NCBI GenBank assembly: GCA_018969485.1
Contig: JAGWYG010000006.1
Coordinates: forward strand, 1-64,000
Direction of reading: 5' to 3'
DNA from: Chloroflexota bacterium
GTDB lineage: Bacteria; Chloroflexota; Chloroflexia; Chloroflexales; Roseiflexaceae
DNA: 64,000 bases
In this document: positions 34,263 through 41,038 of the stretch, piece by piece
How positions within the stretch are numbered: position 1 is the stretch's first letter
Layout: the number at the start of each line of letters is the position of its first letter
The notes under the pieces: generated by a model
What the model was told of the DNA's origin: nothing
Database searches by the model: none
What the model saw: only the letters and a program-made list of their open reading frames with translations
Made by a program: the position numbers and the translations under genes

Positions 34263-35027
34263 GGGTGTGACGTAACGTTTCGGGAGGTGGTAGACGAGGT
34301 GCAGCGGAGCCATATCACCCCCGGAGGATGCCGATGAGCCGCCCGATCACGACCACCCGTTGGCAGCAGTTGACCCAGGACGTCACGACGGAGATGCGGG
34401 CCTGGCGGCTCGCCCATCCGAAGACAACGCTTCGCGCGATTGAGGTGGCGTTGGATGCGCGCTTGAACCAGATGCGGGCGCGCATGATCGAGGATCGCGC
34501 CCTGGCGGGCAGTGCCGCCGACTGGGCCGCAACCCCTGCTGCGGCGGTTCCCCGGTGCCCGGCGTGCGACCACCCGCTGGAGGAGCGCGGGGCCAACTCC
34601 CGCACGCTCCAGACCCACGGCGGTCAAGCGCGCACCATGGAGCGCACCTACGGGGTCTGCCCGGCCTGTGCGGCCGGGCAGACCCCCTCGATGAGGAATT
34701 GGGTCTGCTGCCCGGCCAGTTCACCCCCCGGCTGCACGAAACGCTGGTGTGCCTGAGCACCACTCACCCCTCCGTTGCCAAGGCCAGTGCCGAACTGGCC
34801 TGGCATACCGGCACCCACGTCCATGCCGATACGGCCCGGCGGCAGGCCCGGCATCCCGTCCCGGCGCCCACCCCGCCACCACCACTCGCCCTCGCCCCAC
34901 CCGCCACACCGCCTACCCCCGGGGCACCCGCCACGAAGCCCCCACATCCCTGGCGGCGCCCTTGGAGCATGCGCCGCCAACGCAGCCTGGTGGGCGCCGC
35001 CTAAGCCCGAAACTGTACGTCACACCC
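34263..35027 (+). mobile_element. Defective ISKra4-like insertion sequence with 22-bp terminal inverted repeats
   Basis: The left end (34263-34284) and right end (35006-35027, inverted) agree at 20 of 22 positions: both start GGGTGTGACGTA and finish TTTCGGG. The 765-bp element carries only the N-terminal part of a transposase with a frameshift. It therefore cannot move by itself. It lies 17 bp upstream of the infC -35 box. Family assignment rests on the transposase fragment. Confidence 0.78.
34328..34930 (+). pseudogene. Frameshifted, truncated ISKra4-like transposase fragment
   Basis: The first frame (34328 to about 34680) encodes a helical N-terminus and a zinc-ribbon-like CPACDHPLEERG, then SRTLQTHGGQARTMERTYGV and CPACAAG. 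At about 34680 coding shifts by one frame to continue PLDEELGLLPGQFTPRLHE, LVCLSTTHPSVAKASAELA and HVHADTARR, the usual order in this family. Matching sequence fades after about residue 200. The catalytic half is missing and replaced by Pro-rich noise, probably by internal deletion. Start codon 34328 has CCGGAGG upstream. Confidence 0.75.
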
Positions 35028-35043
35028 TCGCCTTTCGGGTGCA

Positions 35044-35072
35044 TTGACGTTTCGTTGCCGCGATGCTATACT
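35044..35072 (+). promoter_or_regulatory. Sigma70 promoter of the infC-rpmI-rplT operon
   Basis: TTGACG (35044-35049) and TATACT (35067-35072) are 17 bp apart, with TGC extending the -10. The start should be near 35079, giving a leader of about 63 nt. No ribosomal-protein leader structure is recognised. Confidence 0.85.
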
Positions 35073-35141
35073 AGGGGCAACGCCAGCTCGTTCTGGGCGC
35101 GGCTTCGTGTCGTCCGTCATTCAGTCGCGAGGAGTGCTGAG

Positions 35142-35786
35142 ATCAGAGATCGTCTTCGCATCAACAATCGTATCCGAGCGCGCGACGTCCGTCTCATCGA
35201 CGAGAGTGGCAGCCAGCTCGGCATCATCACGCTGCGTGAGGCGCTCACGATGGCTGAGGAGCGGGGGCTTGACCTCGTCGAGGTTGCGCCGAATGCGGTG
35301 CCGCCGGTCTGTCGTATCATGGACTACGGCCGGTTCCGATACGAGCAGACCAAGAAAGAGCGTGAAGCGCGCAAGAATCAGAAGCAGATTGAGATCAAGG
35401 AAGTCCGTCTCAAGCCGAAGACCGACGACCACGATCTCGATGTGAAATCCAAGAGTGCGCGCAAATTTCTGCTCGCTGGCGACAAGGTCAAGTTCACCGT
35501 CCGGTTCCGGGGCCGCGAGATCTTTCACCCCGACATCGGCATGGCGATGCTCGAGCAGCTTGCCGAGGAGTTACGCGACATCTCGACCATCGAGCAGCGC
35601 CCATTGATGGAGGGCCGGTCGCTGTCGTTGCTGCTCGCGCCGAGCGGAAAAGCGCGACAGGCCGTGGCACGTGCCGAGCGTACGGTGCCAGCGCGTACGG
35701 ATGCAGGGACCCGTGGTGATGAAACTGCCGAACCGGGGCAGAATGATGATGAGGATGACGGCGATGCCGAAAATGAAAACCCATAA
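35142..35786 (+). CDS. infC: Translation initiation factor IF-3
   Basis: IF-3 binds the 30S subunit and proofreads start-codon/initiator-tRNA pairing; 214 residues. N-domain: IRDRLRINNRIRARDVRLID then VAPNAVPPVCRIMDYGRFRY. C-domain: KEVRLKPKTDDHDLDVKSKS, the RFRGREIFHPDIGMAML block, and PLMEGRSLSLLLAP. A 35-residue acidic tail (NDDEDDGDAENE) extends beyond the usual 180 residues. No ATG, GTG or TTG fits the start. ATC at 35142-35144 lies 7 bp after a GAGGAG and exactly where IF-3 begins. A non-AUG start is the basis of infC autoregulation in other bacteria. Operon with rpmI and rplT. Confidence 0.95.
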   Translation: MRDRLRINNRIRARDVRLIDESGSQLGIITLREALTMAEERGLDLVEVAPNAVPPVCRIMDYGRFRYEQTKKEREARKNQKQIEIKEVRLKPKTDDHDLDVKSKSARKFLLAGDKVKFTVRFRGREIFHPDIGMAMLEQLAEELRDISTIEQRPLMEGRSLSLLLAPSGKARQAVARAERTVPARTDAGTRGDETAEPGQNDDEDDGDAENENP

Positions 35787-35976
35787 GGGAGCAGCGAAGC
35801 GGTTCACCTTCACCGGCTCGGGCAAGCCGATCCAGGCCCAGGGCCGGCGTGGTCATTTCCGCCGCCGCAAGGCCATCAGGCTGTTGCAGCAGCTGGACCG
35901 CTCGCAGCCAGTTCACTCGGCGAACGAGCGCATGGTGCGCACGGCGCTGCCGTACGGCGTGAAGCACGCGCGGTAG
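35764..35976 (+). CDS. rpmI: 50S ribosomal protein L35
   Basis: A 70-residue basic protein, starting MPKMKTHKGAAKRFTFTGSG, the L35 signature, then GHFRRRKAIRLLQQLDRS. It binds 23S rRNA in the large subunit. It begins inside infC, overlapping its last 23 bases in another frame. Translation is therefore probably coupled to IF-3. GAGG about ten bases upstream is the likely ribosome site. An ATG at 35773 is a possible alternative start. Order infC-rpmI-rplT is the conserved bacterial arrangement. Confidence 0.93.
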   Translation: MPKMKTHKGAAKRFTFTGSGKPIQAQGRRGHFRRRKAIRLLQQLDRSQPVHSANERMVRTALPYGVKHAR

Positions 35977-36015
35977 TCGCGCGCCGGCTCAGATCAGAAA
36001 GTGCAGGGGTAGACG

Positions 36016-36369
36016 ATGGCCCGGGTGAAACGTGGCGTGATGGCGCGCAAGCGCCACACCAAATTACTGTTGCAGGCCAAGGGATATCAGGGAAGCCGCA
36101 GCCGGCGCTACGCAGTCGCACGGCAGACCGTGCTCAAAGCGCTGTCGTACGCATATCGTGACCGACGCAACCGGAAGCGTGACTTCCGTCGCCTGTGGAT
36201 CACACGTATCAATGCTGCGGCGCGGCAGGCTGGCATATCGTACAACCGGCTGATGCACGGGCTGAAAGTTGCTGGCATTGATCTCGATCGGAAGATGCTG
36301 GCGGATATGGCGGTGCGCGATCCCGCCGGCTTCCGTAGCGTCGTCGAACAGGTGCAGCGCGCCGGTTGA
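36016..36369 (+). CDS. rplT: 50S ribosomal protein L20
   Basis: A 117-residue, strongly basic early-assembly protein of the large subunit. It opens with [20 protein letters not shown] and continues [20 protein letters not shown] and the [20 protein letters not shown] block, all canonical. L20 represses the operon in several bacteria, but no target structure was recognised here. AGGGGT precedes the ATG. Its stop overlaps the TTG start of the methyltransferase gene. Confidence 0.96.
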   Translation: MARVKRGVMARKRHTKLLLQAKGYQGSRSRRYAVARQTVLKALSYAYRDRRNRKRDFRRLWITRINAAARQAGISYNRLMHGLKVAGIDLDRKMLADMAVRDPAGFRSVVEQVQRAG

Positions 36370-37169
36370 TTGAGAGCACGGCACACCCGCTGATTCGGCG
36401 CATGCGCGCCGTGGCCGCAGATCGTCGGCTGCGGCGCGCTGAGCGTCTGATGTTGCTCGAAGGCGTCCGCCTGGTTGCTGATGGGCTCGCCAGCGGTCTC
36501 GCCTTCGAGGCGATCGTGTATGACGAAGCGACGCTTGAGGCAACTGCTGCCGGTCGCGCGCTGTATCGCCTGTTGCTGCGCGACCCGTGCGCGCTTCCAG
36601 CCAGCCCGCGCGCAGTCGGCCATGCTGCCGATACTGTCCAGCCTCAAGGGGTGGTCGGTCTGGCGCGCTGGCCTGCCCCGCCGCCTGGCACCGCCGGCGT
36701 GACGCTCGTTCTCGATGAACTGCAGGACCCTGGTAATGCCGGCACGCTGCTGCGGAGCGCCGAGGCGGCTGGTGCCGTCCAGGTGCTGGCGACGCGCGGG
36801 AGCGTCGATCTCTACGCCCCCAAGGTCGTGCGCGCGGCAATGGGAGCGCATGCACGGTTGGCGCTGGCACAGGATCTGACCTGGTCAGACATCGTGGATC
36901 GCCTGCTGGGCGTGCCGCTGCTGGTGGCCGACGCGCTCGCGGCGACGCCCTACTATGCGGTGAGCTGGCTTGCGGCGCCGGCGCTGATCATCGGTAACGA
37001 AGCGCGTGGCATCAGCGCCGCGGCCCGGCGACATGCGACAGGCACCGTGATGATCCCCATGCTGGGCGGCGAGTCGCTCAATGCTGCGGTGGCTGGCAGC
37101 GTGATGCTGTTCGAGGCAGCACGCCAGCGGGCGGTATCGGCCGGCGCCGGCTCGGAACGCACGCCCTGA
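36366..37169 (+). CDS. TrmH/SpoU-family RNA 2'-O-methyltransferase
   Basis: A 267-residue SPOUT (knotted) methyltransferase that uses AdoMet to 2'-O-methylate rRNA or tRNA. The N-terminal substrate-binding part has [20 protein letters not shown]. The knot has [20 protein letters not shown] (motif 1), [11 protein letters not shown] (motif 2) and [20 protein letters not shown] (motif 3). It resembles the RlmB/TsnR-like group often placed near rplT. The TTG start overlaps the rplT stop (TTGA), so it belongs to the infC operon. Its last 87 bp are duplicated directly downstream. Confidence 0.9.
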   Translation: MIESTAHPLIRRMRAVAADRRLRRAERLMLLEGVRLVADGLASGLAFEAIVYDEATLEATAAGRALYRLLLRDPCALPASPRAVGHAADTVQPQGVVGLARWPAPPPGTAGVTLVLDELQDPGNAGTLLRSAEAAGAVQVLATRGSVDLYAPKVVRAAMGAHARLALAQDLTWSDIVDRLLGVPLLVADALAATPYYAVSWLAAPALIIGNEARGISAAARRHATGTVMIPMLGGESLNAAVAGSVMLFEAARQRAVSAGAGSERTP

Positions 37170-37429
37170 GCGTACGCTGCCCGGGGCCGATGGTGGGCAA
37201 AAACGCGATGGCGCACCAGCCGCATGACCGCCATGCTCCCATGCGTGGTGACGTGCATTGCTGCGGTGGCTGGCAGCGTGATGCTGTTCGAGGCAGCACG
37301 CCAGCGGGCGGTATCGGCCAGCGCCGGCCCGGAACGCACGCCCTGAGCGTACGCTGACCGGGGCCGACGGTGGGCAAAAACGCGATGGCGCACCGCCGCA
37401 TGGCCGCCGTGCTCCCATGCGTGGTGACG
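37083..37429 (+). repeat. Tandem duplication, 177-bp period, of the methyltransferase 3' end
   Basis: Unit 1 (37083-37259) contains the last 29 codons of the TrmH-type gene including its stop, plus 90 bp of downstream DNA. Unit 2 (37260-37429) repeats this with a handful of substitutions and a 1-bp deletion, including a second in-frame-looking gene tail with its own TGA. The duplication fills most of the convergent gap 37170-37535; nothing else was identified in it. Confidence 0.92.
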
Positions 37430-37535
37430 GCCATCCTGCACCGTTCCGATGCCGCCCAGCCAGTACAGCACCATCACGCCGGGCGGGTATGGCCGGTGGG
37501 CACAACGCGCCCCATCAGCCCATCACACCAGGCCG

Positions 37536-38897
37536 TCACGTCAGCCGCGCGGCCGGCAGACGCAGTTCGATGGTTGTGCCGGCCCCGACGTTGCTCGTCG
37601 CGCTGATCTGCCCATGATGCAGATCGACGATCGCACGAGCGATCGCCAGCCCGAGCCCTGAGCCATCGGTGCTGCGTGCGCTGTCGCCCCGGTACAGTCG
37701 ATCAAAGATATGAGGCAGCGCGCCCGGCGTGATCCCATCGCCGGTATCCTGCACCTGCAGCCGAACCTGAGATCCGGTCATCGCCGCCGACAGGTCGATG
37801 CGACCGCCGGTGGGCGTGTGCTGGAGCGCGTTGTTGACCAGATTGGTCAGGACCTGCTGGAGCCGCGCGGGATCGCCATCGATCGGAGCGATCCCGGCTT
37901 CGCACGTGCTATGCAATGTGATGCCGCGCGTCTCGGCCTGCTGGGCAAAGGCGCTGACCGTCGCCTGAAGCAGCCAGGCGGCATCGACTGACTCGCGGGT
38001 CAGCGTCAGGTCGCCGGCGTCGGCCATCGAGAGCAGCCGCAGATCGCCGATCAAGCCCTGCAGGCGGCGCGCCTCATGATGCATCGTGCCGAATCGTGCC
38101 GGTGTCGGCGGCAAGACGCCGTCGCGCATGCTCTCGAGGTAGCCGCCGATGATGGTGAGCGGCGTATTGAGCTCGTGGGCGATATCGGCGGTCATCTGCT
38201 GGCGCGCACGATTCGAGCGATCCAGCTCGGCGCTCAGATCATTGAATGCATGGACCAGCATGCCGATCTCGTCGTTGGCACTGGTTGCGACCGGTGGTGG
38301 TTTCTCGCCGCGCCGCATCGCGCTGATCGCCGCGGTGAGCGCGACTACTGGCTGTGCCAGGCGTCGTGCCAGCACGATGCCAAACGTCGTCGCGAGCAGC
38401 GCACCACCGATCGAGGCGAAAATGATCGAACTGGTGAACCGTGCGAGGAACTCGCGATCTCGCTGCGAGGGCAACCCCGACTGCGTGAAGAACACGAGTG
38501 TCCCCACGCGCTGACCATTGACGACGATCTCACGGCCATTTTCGGTCAGCCGTGTCGTCATGCGCATGCCTTTGCGCTGTGGTGCCTGCGGCGAGACCAG
38601 AATGCCATCGACATCGACGATGCCGAACGGCAGCGGCCGACGCGGATCAAACAGCGGTGGCTGATCACCGCGTGGCGCGATGACCTCACGATCCCAGCGA
38701 AACCCATCCCAGCTCCCGGTTTGGGTGTAGTACGCTGCTGCTGATTCGATCAGCGTGTCGCCGAGGCGTTCGCGCACGAGGCGATCGAAGTCGGCGCCGG
38801 CGAGCAATCGTGCGAAGACGCCTACCAGGGCGACGCTGGCGAGCCCGGTGAGCAAAAATGCGGCTGCCAGCCGCAGCGTGAGTGATGGTGCGATCAC
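37536..38897 (-). CDS. Sensor histidine kinase (BaeS/HAMP type)
   Basis: A 453-residue membrane kinase. Helix 1 (about 10-32), an extracytoplasmic sensor of about 120 residues, helix 2 (about 155-177), HAMP, then HisKA with the phospho-acceptor His241 in DIAHELNTPLTI. The ATPase part shows the N box LTNLVNNALQHTP, G1 QDTGDGI, F box IFDRLYRGD and G2 GSGLGLAIARAIVDLH. All residues needed for activity are present. The GTG start overlaps the stop of the upstream regulator gene (GTGA). Stimulus unknown. The adjacent DUF5666 exported protein lies upstream on the same strand and may belong to its regulon. Confidence 0.93.
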   Translation of the reverse strand: MIAPSLTLRLAAAFLLTGLASVALVGVFARLLAGADFDRLVRERLGDTLIESAAAYYTQTGSWDGFRWDREVIAPRGDQPPLFDPRRPLPFGIVDVDGILVSPQAPQRKGMRMTTRLTENGREIVVNGQRVGTLVFFTQSGLPSQRDREFLARFTSSIIFASIGGALLATTFGIVLARRLAQPVVALTAAISAMRRGEKPPPVATSANDEIGMLVHAFNDLSAELDRSNRARQQMTADIAHELNTPLTIIGGYLESMRDGVLPPTPARFGTMHHEARRLQGLIGDLRLLSMADAGDLTLTRESVDAAWLLQATVSAFAQQAETRGITLHSTCEAGIAPIDGDPARLQQVLTNLVNNALQHTPTGGRIDLSAAMTGSQVRLQVQDTGDGITPGALPHIFDRLYRGDSARSTDGSGLGLAIARAIVDLHHGQISATSNVGAGTTIELRLPAARLT

Positions 38898-39598
38898 GAT
38901 GGTGCCTCAGGTTCGACCGGGCCAAAACGATATCCGACGCCGAAGACCGTCTGGATGTACCGCGGATGTGCCGGATCACGCTCGATCTTGCTGCGCAGAT
39001 TGCGGATGTGCACGTCGATCGTTCGCTCAATGCGTTCGCTATCTTCGCCCTGCAATTGCAGCAGCAGCTCGGACCGTGAGCGCACGCGGCCCGGGGCGGA
39101 CGCAAGGATGGTCAGGAGCTCAAACTCCGATGGTGTCAGATCGACGTGACGCGGGCCAACGCGGACGCTGCGGGTGTCACGGTCGACGACGATGTCGGCG
39201 GCCCGGATGACGCTCTGTTCGTGCACGGATTCGCCGCGACCGCGCCGCAGCACGGCACGCACGCGTGCGAGCAGTTCGGCCATACCGAACGGCTTCGTGA
39301 TGTAGTCATCTGCGCCGAGATCCAGTCCATGAACCTTATCCGATTCTTCGAGACGCGCGGTCAGCAGGATGATCGGCGTGGTGCGCTGGCGCCGCAATCG
39401 GCGGACGACCTCGTACCCGTCAATTTCCGGCATCATGATATCGAGCAGCACCAGATCGGGGGCCTGGGTTTGAGCGAGCATCAGCGCCTCGCGTCCGTTA
39501 GACGCCGTGATGACCTGATAGTCGTGTGCTTCAAGATATTCGCGCACGAGCATGCGTACACTGGGATTGTCATCGACGACGAGGACGAGTCGCGTCAT
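38894..39598 (-). CDS. OmpR/PhoB-family response regulator
   Basis: A 234-residue transcription factor. Receiver domain: acidic pair DD at 9-10, phospho-acceptor Asp53 in LVLLDIMMPEIDG, Thr in ILLTAR, and the invariant Lys in YITKPFG. The winged-helix effector has VDLTPSEFELLTILA, RTIDVHIRNLRSKI and the final VFGVGYRF. It is the partner of the kinase with which it overlaps by 4 bp. The ATG at 39598 follows GGAGG. A longer reading through 40033 is an artefact. A -10 box lies at 39631. Confidence 0.95.
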   Translation of the reverse strand: MTRLVLVVDDNPSVRMLVREYLEAHDYQVITASNGREALMLAQTQAPDLVLLDIMMPEIDGYEVVRRLRRQRTTPIILLTARLEESDKVHGLDLGADDYITKPFGMAELLARVRAVLRRGRGESVHEQSVIRAADIVVDRDTRSVRVGPRHVDLTPSEFELLTILASAPGRVRSRSELLLQLQGEDSERIERTIDVHIRNLRSKIERDPAHPRYIQTVFGVGYRFGPVEPEAPS

Positions 39599-39630
39599 GC
39601 CGAACCTCCGCGGGTGAATGGCTGCGCCCC

Positions 39631-39636
39631 AGTGTA
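39631..39636 (-). promoter_or_regulatory. Extended -10 (TGG-TACACT) for the two-component operon
   Basis: Minus strand reads GTGG-TACACT, 33 bp before the regulator ATG. The -35 region is poor. Position and the TGG extension match other boxes in the window. Confidence 0.45.
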
Positions 39637-39698
39637 CCACGATGCAGCGGCGGGAGCAGGGTGGCAGCGAGCTGGCGTGCTGCCACCGCCTGCGATGT

Positions 39699-40076
39699 TC
39701 AGCGGCCAGCGCCGGGCATGATGTGCCACGCTCCCCGACCGCTGGGCAGGCTGGTGCTGGCGTCGATCTGGCTGGCGGTGAACGTGCCGGCCGCGTCGCT
39801 GGCGCCGTGGGCGTGGACGTACTGCCCCGCCGCCAGCAGATCGCGGGTGATGCTGGTGCCGTCGAGCTGGTAGCGGGTGTCGGCGGTGGTGCGCAGCGTG
39901 CGGCGCTCGCCCTGCGGCGTGGTGATGGTGAGCCCGTCGGCGGCGACGTCCGCGATCTGGCCCAGCGCGTGGTGCCCGCGCATGCCATCGCGCCCGTGCG
40001 CCAGCGCGATACCACCACTGACCAGCACGGCACCAGCGCCCGCCAGCACGCCGAGCACAGCCTGTCGTCGATTCAT
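39699..40076 (-). CDS. Exported DUF5666-like protein
   Basis: A 125-residue small exported protein. A signal peptide (MNRRQAVLGVLAGAGAVLVS, cleavage after ALA near residue 26; twin Arg at 3-4 suggests possible Tat export) precedes one small beta domain. That domain reads GQIADVAADGLTITTPQGER, then VHAHGASDAAGTFTASQI, the pattern of DUF5666/OB-like domains. Role unknown. GAGGAG stands before the ATG. It is 100 bp upstream of the response-regulator gene on the same strand. Confidence 0.75.
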   Translation of the reverse strand: MNRRQAVLGVLAGAGAVLVSGGIALAHGRDGMRGHHALGQIADVAADGLTITTPQGERRTLRTTADTRYQLDGTSITRDLLAAGQYVHAHGASDAAGTFTASQIDASTSLPSGRGAWHIMPGAGR

Positions 40077-40314
40077 GGAAGACTCCTCGTCGGTATATCG
40101 TGATGCTTCCCGGTCGGGCGGCCATCACAGCGATCACCCGATGGATTCACGATACCGCCACGATGTTCAGAGCATGTTCAGCCAGGATGAGGCAGCGGTG
40201 AATCCCAGGCAATCGCCCGGGCGGGCGACTGGCGGCGGTCGCTGGCGTCTCCGGATCACGCGTCGCGCACCCGGCATCCCGCCGCGCCGGCGTCGTGCGC
40301 CGCAGAGGCTCACC

Positions 40315-40344
40315 TTGCCGGCAAAGGCAGTGCTCAGCTACACT
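40315..40344 (+). promoter_or_regulatory. Promoter of the VOC gene within the gap 40077-40507
   Basis: TTGCCG (40315-40320) and TACACT (40339-40344) are 18 bp apart. The leader to the ATG would be about 155 nt. The rest of the gap 40077-40507 shows no gene, only GC-rich short inverted repeats such as those near 40215-40225. Confidence 0.5.
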
Positions 40345-40507
40345 GAGGCCGCCACACCCGACGCGCGCATCACCGGGTCGTGTCCGCCGCCGCGCGGCAG
40401 TCGGCGCCGGAGGCGCCGGCCGCCCGGAGCGCTGCACAGGTCCCGTGCGTTGGGGAGCAGGAACCAGCAGCCGTGGCGCTGCGCCTGATGAGCGAGGAGG
40501 CAGTGTG

Positions 40508-40873
40508 ATGACGATGCGGGGGATGATCAGCTTCGTACCGACCAGCGATCTGGCGCGCAGCATCGCGTTCTATCGCGACCACCTCGCCGCCCGGGTGCGG
40601 GTCACGCAACCGGGCGCCGTGATCCTGCAGATCAGCGCCGCCGCGTACCTCGGCCTGGTGCAGCATCCCGCACCGGTCGCCGCCGAACGGCGCATCATCA
40701 TCGCGTTCGTCGTCGATGACGTCGACGCCATCCACCGACGCATGACCGCTGCCGGGGTCGTGGTCGATGGTGCGCCACGAATCAGCGAGCGCTACCAGAT
40801 TCACCACTTTTTTGCCGACGACCCCGATGGTCATCGCATCGAGATTCAGCGCTTTCTGCATGCGTTCGACTGA
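40508..40873 (+). CDS. VOC/glyoxalase-fold protein
   Basis: A 121-residue single VOC domain. It shows the paired beta-alpha-beta-beta-beta modules: ISFVPTSDLARSIAFYRDHL in the first, and FVVDDVDAIHRRMTAAGV with FFADDPDGHRIEIQRF in the second. The Glu in the last block is a typical metal ligand. Members range from glyoxalase I and dioxygenases to drug-binding resistance proteins, so the role cannot be assigned. A methylglyoxal synthase gene lies 9 kb away, but a glyoxalase role is only a guess. ATG preceded by GAGGAGG. Confidence 0.83.
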   Translation: MTMRGMISFVPTSDLARSIAFYRDHLAARVRVTQPGAVILQISAAAYLGLVQHPAPVAAERRIIIAFVVDDVDAIHRRMTAAGVVVDGAPRISERYQIHHFFADDPDGHRIEIQRFLHAFD

Positions 40874-41038
40874 CGCCGGCCCGATGGCATGCATCATGCC
40901 CCGGATCGCCGATCGCGCTGTGACACGCGCCGCGGCCACCGGTCCGGCCAGCGGCGTCCGGAGCAGCACATACGACGACGCGGCCCGATGCCCCCACATC
41001 ATGACCGCGTCGATGCCAGACCCCTGGGTGCCAGCCAC

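Noticed and set aside
34749-35141. In-frame N-terminal extension of infC
   Set aside because: It reads backwards through the promoter and the transposase relic, has no IF-3 similarity, and the promoter at 35044-35072 starts transcription downstream of it.
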